This document shows, piece by piece, positions 35,502-44,700 of a stretch of DNA of 64,000 nt. A program made the translations under genes and the position numbers. Every line of letters begins with the position of its first letter. Within the stretch, counting starts at the first letter, position 1. The stretch covers positions 124,001 through 188,000 of the forward strand of contig JADJCA010000029.1 of assembly GCA_016703425.1 (NCBI GenBank), given 5' to 3'. The DNA comes from Myxococcales bacterium (GTDB taxonomy: Bacteria > Myxococcota_A > Polyangia > Polyangiales > Polyangiaceae). Below the pieces are notes generated by a model. The model did no database searches, was not told where the DNA came from, and saw only the letters and a list, made by a program, of their open reading frames with translations.

Positions 35502-36224
35502 ATGAGCCAAGCGAAGAGCACCAGGACGACCGCGCGAACACTGCCCTGGGCCGCCATTGACGACCAGGCGCTCGACGCCGTCGCGGGGGGCATCTCACGA
35601 ACCGCGTTGGCGGGGCACGTCGGAGGTGACTACGATCCGCTCGACGCGTTCACCGCGGCGCACGGACCCCAGGCCGCCATCCACACGATCCTGCCGCAGC
35701 TCCCGACGACGCAGCTCGGCGTGCCGCAGCTAGGGACCCAGCTTGGTCTCGGCCAGCCGGGCGTGTCGCAAGCCACGATCCCGCTGCCGCTGCTCCAGCA
35801 GTTGCTCGGGCCGCAGGCTGCTCAAGCCGCGCCGGCCGCGTCGCAGGTCAACCCCGCGCAGCTCATGCAAAGCTTTGCGGGCATGTTCCAGAGCATGCTC
35901 GGGGCGGCGGGGCGGTCGTCCGGTGCGTCGGCACCGGCGCCGGGCGGCGCGCCGGGAGCCAATGCGGGAGCGGGTCAGGGCGCCGGACAAAGCGGCGGGC
36001 AAAGCCAGGGTGGACAAGAAGGCGGCGAGCAAGGGGGGGGCGGCGCGGGAGGCGACAGCGCCGGTGGAAGCGGCACCGAGGGGGGGAACGCGGGCGCCGA
36101 GAGCATGGGCGGTGGCGGGGGCGCGGAGGGCGCGAGCGGGCAGGAGCAGTCCTTCGGAAACGATTTTGGCGGCAACAGCGACTTCGGTGCGGGCGACGCC
36201 GGCGGCGGCTCCATGGAGGCCTGA
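35502..36224 (+). CDS. Gly-rich protein with double-glycine leader
   Basis: This is a 240-residue protein. GGAGG is eight bases before ATG 35502 (MSQAKSTRTTARTLPW); earlier in-frame ATGs at 35436 and 35496 are worse placed. The first 30 residues end AIDDQALDAVAGG, a double-glycine leader like those at 20796 and 21082. The rest has a Gln/Leu/Pro region, then about 90 residues of almost pure Gly/Ala/Ser/Glu/Gln, and an FGNDFGGNSDFGAGDAGGG end. A secreted, low-complexity or self-assembling protein is a fair guess. Tandem palindromes lie upstream. Confidence 0.62.
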   Translation: MSQAKSTRTTARTLPWAAIDDQALDAVAGGISRTALAGHVGGDYDPLDAFTAAHGPQAAIHTILPQLPTTQLGVPQLGTQLGLGQPGVSQATIPLPLLQQLLGPQAAQAAPAASQVNPAQLMQSFAGMFQSMLGAAGRSSGASAPAPGGAPGANAGAGQGAGQSGGQSQGGQEGGEQGGGGAGGDSAGGSGTEGGNAGAESMGGGGGAEGASGQEQSFGNDFGGNSDFGAGDAGGGSMEA

Positions 36225-36300
36225 TGGCTTCGCGAACCGAGGCTCTCCACGTGTCGATGATCGGGCGCGGGACGGCGACTGACTGCTACCTTGCGTCGCC

Positions 36301-36804
36301 ATGACTCTTGGGGCCCCGGCGCGCGCATTGGCCACGGCGGCGACGGCCGTGGCCGCCGCCTTGGCCGCTCTCACGGGCGCGTGCACGGTGCTCTCCGGCA
36401 CATCTGAACTCTCCGGTGGAACGTGCGCGCGCTGCGTCGATGCGGCGGCCGAGACTGCGAGCGACGCCGCGCGAGCTGTGGCGTGCGGGGCGAAGTCTTG
36501 CGGTGCGGAGGATTCGTGGTGCTGCATCGCCGCCGGCTCCGTTCCCGCTTGCGGAAAGACCTGCGCAGGCGCCGCTGCCGCGGCCATCTCGTGTTTTGAC
36601 GCTCGCGATTGCCAGAGCGGCCTCGCGTGTTGCCTCTTTCGCAGCACGTTCCAAGGAGAGACGCAGGACCGCTGGTTTTCCCAGTGCCTCGCCGCGTGTC
36701 CGCCGGCGACCGATCGCACCACGTGCGCGCCGGACGCGGCGGCTCCCTGCGCAGCCGGTAGCTGTGCGCCCACAGAAATTCCGACGGTGTTCGCGTGCCG
36801 ATGA
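36301..36804 (+). CDS. Cys-rich small lipoprotein
   Basis: This is a 167-residue protein. The signal MTLGAPARALATAATAVAAA ends in lipobox LTGAC. About 20 Cys are spread through the mature part (CARCVDAA, CGAKSCGAEDSWCCIAAG, CQSGLACCLF), implying a disulfide-rich fold like small secreted binding modules. Its stop overlaps the start of the beta-barrel gene as ATGA (36801-36804), so the two are coupled and may work together at the outer membrane. Confidence 0.72.
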   Translation: MTLGAPARALATAATAVAAALAALTGACTVLSGTSELSGGTCARCVDAAAETASDAARAVACGAKSCGAEDSWCCIAAGSVPACGKTCAGAAAAAISCFDARDCQSGLACCLFRSTFQGETQDRWFSQCLAACPPATDRTTCAPDAAAPCAAGSCAPTEIPTVFACR

Positions 36805-37742
36805 CGCATCGGGCGCCGACGACGGCGATGCGCTTCGGGCGGCTCGCCAGCTTGGCAACGGCGGCCGCTCTCCTCTCGACGTCGCCCGACGCTTTTGGTC
36901 TCGACAAGCAGGGGAGCGCTCACGGCGGGCAAGTCGGCGGCGATGCCGAGGAGTTCAACGTCTCCGGTGCCTTCAGCCTTGGCGCCGCGCTCTACAACCC
37001 CAGCTACGCCGCTCGGCCTGACAACACGGGCCTCGCGCTCTTCCGGTACGCGCTCCACACGGACGTCGATCTCTTGGGCCGAAAGCTCTCCATTCCCATC
37101 GACGTGAACATGTTCACCGACCGCGAGCGTCGCGGTGGGCGCGTGCTCCTGCCGACGGAGTTCGATGTCATCGGTGGCGTGACGACGACGCAATCCCTGG
37201 TTCGCGGCGCTGACCTCGAGCTTGGCGCGCGCGTCGAGCACGATCGACCCATCGACCAAGGCTCGTTCTCGCAAACCTACGCCGACGTGCGAGGCCGCCT
37301 CCTCTACTCGCTCGCCACCGTCTGGCCGTCGCTCGGGCGGGAGCTCGCCGACGGCGATATCTCCGGGTACGTGACCCTCGGCTGGTTTGGCGTAAACCCG
37401 ACCTACGCGGCGCGGCCCGACAACACGGGCCTCGCGCTCTTCCGTTACGTGGCTCACACGGAGCTCTCCGTTTGGCACGATTACCTATCCATCGGCGTCG
37501 ACGGGACCTTCTTCTCCGACCGCCGCGGAGGCAACGTCGTCGCACCATCGGAGCTCGATCTCACCTACGAGGTCATCGGTCGCTACAACCCCTTTGAGGT
37601 GCACCTCGCCTACGAGCGAGACATGCCCATCGACCGCGGCGGGCTCGTTCAGTCGTTCATCTACGCGCTCTTCGTCTACGGCTTCGACTTCAAACACGCG
37701 CCAAAGCCCCTCGAGACGCGCGGAACCATTCCTTCGCCGTAG
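36801..37742 (+). CDS. Exported beta-rich protein with internal duplication
   Basis: This is a 313-residue protein. ATG 36801 overlaps the upstream stop. A signal peptide (LASLATAAALLSTSPDAFG) precedes a beta-strand-rich body with aromatic residues, as in outer-membrane barrels. Two segments are near copies: YNPSYAARPDNTGLALFRYA (about residue 70) and VNPTYAARPDNTGLALFRYV (about residue 195), each followed by an H-T-[DE] strand and a [MF]F-[TS]-DR turn. A duplication of about 125 residues seems to have made the protein. Function unknown. Confidence 0.7.
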   Translation: MTHRAPTTAMRFGRLASLATAAALLSTSPDAFGLDKQGSAHGGQVGGDAEEFNVSGAFSLGAALYNPSYAARPDNTGLALFRYALHTDVDLLGRKLSIPIDVNMFTDRERRGGRVLLPTEFDVIGGVTTTQSLVRGADLELGARVEHDRPIDQGSFSQTYADVRGRLLYSLATVWPSLGRELADGDISGYVTLGWFGVNPTYAARPDNTGLALFRYVAHTELSVWHDYLSIGVDGTFFSDRRGGNVVAPSELDLTYEVIGRYNPFEVHLAYERDMPIDRGGLVQSFIYALFVYGFDFKHAPKPLETRGTIPSP

Positions 37743-37796
37743 GGTCCCGGTTCGCTGGCCGTCGCGCTCTTCTGGCGCCTCTGCTATGCGCGGGCC

Positions 37797-38666
37797 ATGC
37801 GCTACGAGGGAAAACTGTACCGGCCCCCGTCGGAGGCCCACTCCCTCATCGTGCAGGCCACCATCGGCTGCTCGTGGAACCACTGCACGTATTGCGACAT
37901 GTACCGGGAGAAGGCCTTCCGCGTGCGCGACCTCGCCGAGGTGCTCGCAGACCTCGACGTTGCCGGTCGCTCCTTCGGCGAAGAGGTGACCAAGCTCTTC
38001 GTCGCCGATGGCGACGCCCTCGTGATGCCGATGGACCATTGGCGCGGCATCCTTCAGTGCGCCAAGGACGCGTTCCCAAACCTTGAGCGCGTCTCTTGTT
38101 ATGCGATGGCCAGGAACGTCCTCGAAAAGTCCGACGCCGAACTGCGCGAGCTGAGGCAGGCCGGGCTTTCGCTGCTCTACATCGGCCCCGAGTCGGGCGA
38201 CGACGTGACGCTGAAGCGCATCGCCAAGGGCGACAACGCGGCGGCCCACGTCGAAGCGGCCCGGCGCGCGCACGAGGCCGGCTTCGAGCTGAGCGTCATC
38301 GCGCTCTTGGGCATCGCGAGCGAGCGCTCGATCGAACACGCCAGCGCGACGGGGGAGCTCGTCACGAAAATGGATCCGGAATACTTCTCTGCGCTGACGG
38401 TGACCGTCGTTCCGCACACGCCGCTCGCCAAGCTAGCGGCGCGAGGGAAGTTCAGGGTTCCGCCGGTTGACGGTCTCCTCCGGGAGCTGCAAAAAATGGT
38501 CGAGCACGCGCGCCCAACCGACGCGATGTTCCGCACCAACCACGCGTCCAACTACTTGCCGCTCGGTGGCCGCTTGCCCCGCGACCGCGAACGCATCGTG
38601 GAGACCATCGAGCTCGCGCTCGCCGGCGCGCTCCCGCTACGACCGGAGCGTTCTCGGGGGCTGTGA
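37797..38666 (+). CDS. Radical SAM protein
   Basis: This is a 289-residue radical SAM enzyme. The cluster motif is GCSWNHCTYCDMYREK: C25, C30, C33, a C-x4-C-x2-C spacing seen in one COG1032-like family rather than the usual C-x3-C-x2-C. GGE-type and Gly-rich SAM elements appear as LYIGPESGDDVTLKRIAKGD and LSVIALLGI. No B12 domain or SPASM tail. The substrate is unknown and no partner gene is adjacent. Confidence 0.88.
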   Translation: MRYEGKLYRPPSEAHSLIVQATIGCSWNHCTYCDMYREKAFRVRDLAEVLADLDVAGRSFGEEVTKLFVADGDALVMPMDHWRGILQCAKDAFPNLERVSCYAMARNVLEKSDAELRELRQAGLSLLYIGPESGDDVTLKRIAKGDNAAAHVEAARRAHEAGFELSVIALLGIASERSIEHASATGELVTKMDPEYFSALTVTVVPHTPLAKLAARGKFRVPPVDGLLRELQKMVEHARPTDAMFRTNHASNYLPLGGRLPRDRERIVETIELALAGALPLRPERSRGL

Positions 38667-38693
38667 GCGGCATGCCGCGCCTTTCAGCGGTCC

Positions 38694-39002
38694 TCAAAAC
38701 TCAGCGCGGAGCGACGAGGCGAGGCCGACGCCCAAGAGCTCGGGCATCGTCACGACCTGTTGGGTAAACGCGCGAGGGCCCATGCCCGCCAGGATGCGCG
38801 TGAAGTGGTTTCGCACGAGCGGCATCAAGAGCTCGAGCGAAAGCGACTTCTGCTGCGTCGAGCTGGTCGGCAGCGTGGCTCCCGCCTCGACAGACGAGGC
38901 AAGCTCGAAGAAGCCGAGCGGCCCCTCGGCGCGCGCCGCGCTTGTCGTCAGCGTCAGGGAGAGCGCCGTGGCAGCAGCGGCAACTTTGAGCGAGAGGTGC
39001 AT
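38694..39002 (-). CDS. Small exported protein
   Basis: This is a 102-residue protein. AAGGGA lies eight bases before the ATG at 39002 and MHLSLKVAAAATALSLTLTT ending SAARA is a normal signal peptide. The 78-residue mature part has no Cys and no recognised motif. It converges with the radical SAM gene and is divergent from the metzincin gene. Confidence 0.6.
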   Translation of the reverse strand: MHLSLKVAAAATALSLTLTTSAARAEGPLGFFELASSVEAGATLPTSSTQQKSLSLELLMPLVRNHFTRILAGMGPRAFTQQVVTMPELLGVGLASSLRAEF

Positions 39003-39187
39003 CGGCGATTCCCTTCGAAGCCTTCGGCGAACGCCGTGCGACGTATGGAGCATCGACCATGCCGCGGCATCGGCCACGGCTCCGTCGCGTCTCGCTCGCG
39101 ATCCCGCGTGGCGCCTGATTCGTTGGTGATCCAACGATCCACCCCGCAGAGACAGTCCAGTCCCATGCGACTATTCTGGTCACCGCG

Positions 39188-39814
39188 ATGTTCACCCCCA
39201 ATCGGCGCTGCTTTTTGTTGGGCTCGGCGGCGCTCTTGACGGTGCGCCCGGCGAACGCCGGCGCGTCCCGCGTCACTTTTCCAGTGCTCTTGCGCACGCA
39301 ACAGGTCGACGGAGCGTCCGTTGCGACTTCCGCCTTCATAGACGAGCAGATGGCCCGCGTCGCTGATGTCTTCGGTGAACATCAGCTCGCCTTTGAGGAG
39401 CTTCCGCGCTCCACCCTCGCCGTCGGTCCCGTCGACGTCGTGACGCGGGCCGACCGCGACGTCTTCGGTGCCCACCTCACCCCCAAGGTCATCAACGCGT
39501 TCTTCGTTCGCTCGCTCATGGACGTCGACGAGCCGGGGCGGCGACGCATGGGCGTTGCGTGGCGTTCGCTGCGCGATCCGTCGAAACGCTACGTGCTCGT
39601 CTCGAGCGAGGCGAAGGCTGGTGTGCTGGCCCACGAGCTCGGGCACTTCCTCGGAAACGGCCACTCGCGCGTGCGCAACAACGTCATGAGCTACGACCAC
39701 GACGAGGGGGTTCGAGCCTTCTTGGACGCGGCGCAGGCAAGCACAGCTCGACGCACCGGCGCCGACCTGTTCGCCAAGGGCGAGCTCAGGCGACCTCTGC
39801 GCAAGGCCCCCTAG
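39188..39814 (+). CDS. Secreted metzincin-type zinc protease
   Basis: This is a 208-residue protein. MFTPNRRCFLLGSAALLTV is a signal peptide with a twin-Arg-like RRCFLLG. The zinc site is HELGHFLGNGH (residues 149-159), H-E-x2-H-x2-G-x2-H, followed eight residues later by NNVMSY, the Met-turn. This is the metzincin pattern. The short C-terminal tail is basic. The substrate is unknown. A GC hairpin follows the stop. Confidence 0.82.
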   Translation: MFTPNRRCFLLGSAALLTVRPANAGASRVTFPVLLRTQQVDGASVATSAFIDEQMARVADVFGEHQLAFEELPRSTLAVGPVDVVTRADRDVFGAHLTPKVINAFFVRSLMDVDEPGRRRMGVAWRSLRDPSKRYVLVSSEAKAGVLAHELGHFLGNGHSRVRNNVMSYDHDEGVRAFLDAAQASTARRTGADLFAKGELRRPLRKAP

Positions 39815-39842
39815 ACGCTCCCTTCCCGGGGAACAGGGCGTC
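39814..39842 (+). terminator. Possible imperfect hairpin terminator
   Basis: GACGCTCCCT and AGGGCGTC can pair around a CCCGGGG core directly after the protease stop, giving an imperfect stem. There is no U tract, so its role as terminator is uncertain. Confidence 0.3.
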
Positions 39843-39921
39843 CATTGCGACAAAAGCCGCACAAAAGGGGCCTCGTTGCTCCGCCCTTGCGCCTTTCGGA
39901 ATCTCTGCGAAAACAGGGCCC

Positions 39922-40635
39922 GTGAAGCTCAAGTCCACCTCCCTCGCCGCGATTGCCCTTTGCTTGCCGTTGTTGGCCTGCGCGAACAGCAAGAACAACT
40001 TCCTCTTTGGCGACGGCGGCGCCGACGCCTCGGCCGCGTCCGATGGCGGCAGCACGTCGGACGCGAAGGCAGCCACGGGGACCGACTGCCCCGCCTACTG
40101 CCTCATCATCGGTGGCCGCTCGACCTCGTGCGAAGACACGGCGAAGTGCGAGACGGCCTGCAAGGCCGCGAAGAAGGCTGCCACAACGGCCAGTTGCGCC
40201 GACGAGTGGCAAGCGCTGACCGACTGCACGGCCGGCGAGGGAACCGGCGGCAAGCCCCCGGCTGTCACTTGCGACAGCAAGGGTGCGGTCACGGTGACGA
40301 GCGGCTGCACGAGCAAGAAGACGGCCTTCGAGGATTGCATCGGCGGTAGCAGCGGTGACGCCGGAAGCACCGGCTCGTGCACGCTCAAGCAAGAGATCGA
40401 CCCGAACGCCGCGTGCAACACGTGCGCCGAGAATAACTGCTGCTCCGAGTGGAACGCTTGCCTCGACGACACGGATTGCGATGCGTTCCTCCAGTGCATC
40501 ACCGCGTGCCCCGCGGGCACGGCCGGAACGACCTGCGTCAACGGCTGCCAGTCGAGCCACTCGACGGGCGCATCACTGGCGTCGACGGCGGTGACCTGCC
40601 TTCAGGGTCCGTGTTCGACGCCCTGCGGACTCTGA
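39922..40635 (+). CDS. Cys-rich lipoprotein
   Basis: This is a 237-residue protein starting at GTG 39922 (KLKSTSLAAIALCLPLLAC). The lipobox is PLLAC. An Asp/Ala/Ser linker is followed by two Cys-rich regions, the second with CNTCAENNCCSEWNACLDD, a module repeated in other myxobacterial lipoproteins where it forms disulfides. The end CLQGPCSTPCGL is again Cys-rich. Function unknown. Confidence 0.72.
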   Translation: MKLKSTSLAAIALCLPLLACANSKNNFLFGDGGADASAASDGGSTSDAKAATGTDCPAYCLIIGGRSTSCEDTAKCETACKAAKKAATTASCADEWQALTDCTAGEGTGGKPPAVTCDSKGAVTVTSGCTSKKTAFEDCIGGSSGDAGSTGSCTLKQEIDPNAACNTCAENNCCSEWNACLDDTDCDAFLQCITACPAGTAGTTCVNGCQSSHSTGASLASTAVTCLQGPCSTPCGL

Positions 40636-40638
40636 CGG

Positions 40639-41736
40639 CTAGCGAACGGCGGGATCCAACGACAGAGAGAGCCGCTCTCGGGTGGGCGCCGCGACGAGCT
40701 CTCGCCACCACGCGTCGACTCGCTCCGTGAGCCCGGGCTCCACCGGACGACCGACGCGCGGGGTCAGCAATCGAAGGTCGCTCTTCTCGGCGTGACGCGC
40801 GAGCGTCTCGGCGGGCTCTTGCCACGGGTGCACGGCGAGATCGAACGTGCCCCAGTGAACCGGCAAGAGCGTTCCGCTGCCGAGCATCTCATGGGCCAAG
40901 ATGGCGTTGTCGGGGCCCAAGTGGATGTCGCCCCAGGCCGGGTGGTACGCGCCCACTTCGAGCATGACGAGATCGAACGGCCCTTTGCGCTGGCCGATCG
41001 CTCGAAACTCCTCTGTGAGCCCCGTATCGCCGCTGAAGAAGACCGCGTGCCGCTCGGTCTTCATGACCCAAGACGACCACAGCGTGCCGTTTCGAACGAG
41101 GCCGCGACCGGAGAAATGGCGCGACGGTGTGGCCGTGACCGCGAGTCCGCGAAAGCTCGCTTCCTCCCACCAATCGAGCTCGGTGATGCGTTCGCGGCGG
41201 ACGCCCCACGCTTCGAGGTGAGCGCCGACCCCGAGCGAGGTGACGAAGGGGACGTCGCGAACGGCGAGCTCGCGGATGGCCTGGTAGTCGAGGTGGTCGT
41301 AGTGGTCGTGGGAAACGAGCACCAGATCGAGCGGCGGAAGTTGATGGATCGCGACAGGCGTCTTGTGGAAGCGCCGCGGCCCGACGAGCGAGGACGGTGA
41401 CGCACGTTCTCCCCAAACGGGGTCCGTTAAGATGCGCAAGCCGTCGATCTCCAGCAGCGTCGTCGAGTGCCCAAGCCAGGTCACACGAAGGCCCGTGTTC
41501 GACGGGATCTTCCACGCCTCGAGCGGCGACTCGACGGGCAGCGGCGCTTGCGGTACGCGCGCGCCCTTCTTGAACAGGAAGTCGCTCACCGTGGGCATCT
41601 TCTCGCCCGCCCTCATGGGCGTTCGCACCGGCACGGTGTTCTCGAAGCGGCCGTCGCGAAAGCGCGGCGAAGCCAGGGCTCGCTCGCGCCGAAGGCCCGA
41701 CAAGGGCGCACCCAAAATGGCAGGACGAAAGGACAC
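40639..41736 (-). CDS. MBL-fold metal-dependent hydrolase (NAPE-PLD-like)
   Basis: This is a 365-residue protein. Metal-binding motifs: SHDHYDHLDYQA (about residue 142), SRHFSGRG (about 205), FSGDTGL (about 235) and LPVHWGTFDLA (about 290). The N-terminal pattern with GRFENTVP and the overall order match the NAPE-PLD/UlaG-like group that hydrolyses phospholipid or lactone bonds. No signal peptide. It ends two bases from a convergent lipoprotein gene. Confidence 0.88.
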   Translation of the reverse strand: MSFRPAILGAPLSGLRRERALASPRFRDGRFENTVPVRTPMRAGEKMPTVSDFLFKKGARVPQAPLPVESPLEAWKIPSNTGLRVTWLGHSTTLLEIDGLRILTDPVWGERASPSSLVGPRRFHKTPVAIHQLPPLDLVLVSHDHYDHLDYQAIRELAVRDVPFVTSLGVGAHLEAWGVRRERITELDWWEEASFRGLAVTATPSRHFSGRGLVRNGTLWSSWVMKTERHAVFFSGDTGLTEEFRAIGQRKGPFDLVMLEVGAYHPAWGDIHLGPDNAILAHEMLGSGTLLPVHWGTFDLAVHPWQEPAETLARHAEKSDLRLLTPRVGRPVEPGLTERVDAWWRELVAAPTRERLSLSLDPAVR

Positions 41737-41794
41737 GGAAGCTCGAGTGTGGGGTCGCGAGGGCGACCTGTCGAGACCCGGTCCCGTGAGGGCG

Positions 41795-44700
41795 TCAGGC
41801 GTGCGGGGAGCGTCGGCGCCGGCGCACCGCCAGCGTGGCCGCGACCGCCAAGCCTACGATAGGCACGCCGAGCGATTCGTTCGACTTGGCCACAGCGGCG
41901 CTGCGACAAGAGCAGCCGCTGTCGTCGCCGGATGAGCCTGCATCGACGGGCGTAACGTTGACCTCCACGCGCGACGCGGCGCTCAAGAGCGCGCCGTCGT
42001 GGGCGCGCAGCTCGAAGCCGAGCGTCGCCGGGGCCTCGGGCGCCTCGAAGGACGGCGTGGGGCCTTCCTCCTCGCGGAGCTTCACGGCAGGGCCTGCCAC
42101 TTGCCGCCACAGGTACGTGAGCGCCTTGTCCGTCGGGTGCGTGCCGCTGCCTGCGAAGCGCACGACCTCGCGGGGGCGCACGTTCTGGTTCGGGCCTGCG
42201 TTGACCGTCGGGCCGTTGGGGTCGCAGTTGTCTTCTTGGGGAACGAAGGACCAGAAGGGCTTCGTGGTGGCGCCGAGGATCTCGATGTCGTCGACGTCCC
42301 AGCCTTCGGCCGAGGTCGTGAAGCCATCGCCGTTGCCGACGCGGAAGCGGACTTGAACCTTGTCGGCGGGAGCGGGCAACGTCACGTCGATCTTCGAGTC
42401 GACCCACTTGTCAGGGTAGCCGGGGCTCTTGTTGCCGTAGGCCTTGAGGCCCTTCAGCGGGTTGTCGCCGCGGCTGTTTGCGTCGAGCGTGGTGTTGTAG
42501 TCAACGGCGCCGTACGTCGAGATGTCCTTCCACGTCGTGCCGTCGAGGCTGAGCTCCACGACGCCGCCATCTTGGTCAACCTTGCGGCGCACCGACGAGC
42601 GGAAGAACCATCGGTGCCGGTAGCTCAGGCTGAAGGTCGTGCCCTCCACCTTGAAAGCCGGCGACGCGAGTCGCGTGTCTTCCGTCTGCAGGCCGTTGGG
42701 GATGGTCCAGAAGGAATTGCTGCCCTCGGCAGCGCGGGTCCACTTGAGCTGCGACGAACCGCCGCTGGGCTTCCACGCGGTGTTCTTCGTCTCGACCTCG
42801 TCCTTGGTCGCGCTCTCGGGGGCCTCGTCGGCTTGGTACCGCGTCGGCAAGGTGACGCGTACCGGCTGGCCCCCATCGAAGCTCGCGTCGTCGAAGGAGA
42901 CCTCGAGCTCGACGAGATCGAGCGGCCTCGCGCTCCGCATCGCCGTCTTGAGCTTCAGCGTGGTGGTCTCGAAGGGCTTGAGCTTCGCCAAGGGAACCTC
43001 CGTGCCGTCGACCAAGGAGACGCCGGGCGTCTTCGACGTCACGCGCGCCTTGGTGCTTTCGAGGACCCCGGCGCCGGCGTTCTTGACCGTCAACTCGATG
43101 GTGGCGACCTCGCCCTCGTCGAGGATGCCGTCGTGATCGCAGCTGATGGCGTCGTCGACGAGCGTGGCCTTGGTGACCACGGCGGCGTTGCCGGCGTAGA
43201 AGCTCTCCTTCACGCCGGCGTTCGACGCGCTGTCCTTCGGCGGGCCTTCGGCGCCCGCTCCGGCGCCGCGCCTCGCAAAGGCCTTCCAAAAGAGCGTCGC
43301 GTCTTCCGCGTCGCTGGCGAGGGCGGCGGCCAGCACAGCGTCGCGCGCCTCAAGGAGCGTCGGGTCCGGCGGTGTCAACTTCAGCGACGCCACCAGGTAG
43401 CGCTTCATGCGCTCTTGCGCCTTCGCGAAAGAGTAGCGGCCGTCCTTGAGCAACGCGACGTAACACTCCCAAAGCATCGTGGCCCACACCTCGCCGGTGT
43501 TGTGGACCTCCGAGTTCGACCCGCCATCTTCGCCGAAGCTAATGGCGGCCTTGTCGCTCGGCAGCGCGACGCCGTTCTGGATGTGCTTGAACGTCAGCGG
43601 GTTCTTGGTGACATCGACCGAATACGGGACGCGCCTCGTCCCAAAGTAGATGTCGTCGCCGCTGCCGCTCATGGCGTAAGAGCCGTTGGTGTAGACGCCG
43701 CCGTAGTTGCCGCCCGCGTCGGCGCGAGACGCCACCAAGAGCGCGGTGAAGTCGGCCCAGCCTTCGCCGAGGCCGCCGGCCTGGTTCGTGTTCAGGCCAT
43801 TGCCGTCGCCGACGAGCCGCCCCGAAAGGACGTGGCCCCACTCGTGGGTCACGATGCTCGTGTCGAGGGCCCCGTCGACGTCGACGCCGCCGACTCGCTT
43901 CATCGTGACCGACGGGTTCTCCGCGAGGGCGCCTTCGAGGGCTTGGCCGTCGGGCTGGGAGAGCGACAAGACGGGGATCGTGATGCCCTGCTGGGTGCCG
44001 CCCATGAAGGGCGCGTTGTTGGGCTGCGCCGACGCCGACGTGTTGGCGATGATGGCGCCCACGGCGCCGGCGGCTTGCGCGTTCTGGGCCTTCTGCGCGA
44101 ACGAACACGTGCCGCGGTGGAGCAGCACGATCTTTCCCGCTACCGGCCCCAGCGGCTCGCAGCCGTCGTTGGCGTCGGCGCCGCCGTCGTCGACGCCGAG
44201 GACGACGTCGCCCGTGAGGTCGAAGAGGTCTTTGCCAAAGCCGCTCGCGATGCCAGCGACCTTCGTTCCGGCGATGGTCGTCGGTGAGTTCATGATCAAC
44301 GACGCGTCCGACGAGCCCGAGAACACGAACATCTGAATGCGCGGCGACTGACCGTCGCGCGGGACCGTGGCGTTGGCGTTGTTGCGCCCGCTGGCGTCCT
44401 GCGCTTCTGCGAGGAGGGCGTCTTTGCCCTTGCCGCCGCGTCCGAGGTTGTCGGTCTGGTGGTTGCCCGACTTTTCGTCGAAGCCTGCGTCGTAGAACCA
44501 ATCGTGCATGAAGTTCGTCACGTAGAAGAGCTGCGTGACGGAGGCGCGTTGCGACGCGAGCGTCTTCTCGGGCGACGCGTTGACGTCGTAGAGGAAGTCG
44601 AACTTCGTCCCCGTCGCCGGGGCGAGCACGTCCGCAGCGTCGAGGCCGTCGGGATCGACGACGTCGCCGTAGGCAAAGACGTTGTTGCCTTCGGTGCGCG

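Noticed and set aside
35730..37478. A 582-residue open frame on the minus strand
   Set aside because: It is antisense to the Gly-rich, Cys-rich lipoprotein and beta-rich protein genes, which have good starts and coupled overlaps.
41999..44287. A 762-residue open frame on the plus strand
   Set aside because: It is antisense to the M36 protease, whose catalytic motifs are intact. The frame reflects codon bias on the other strand.
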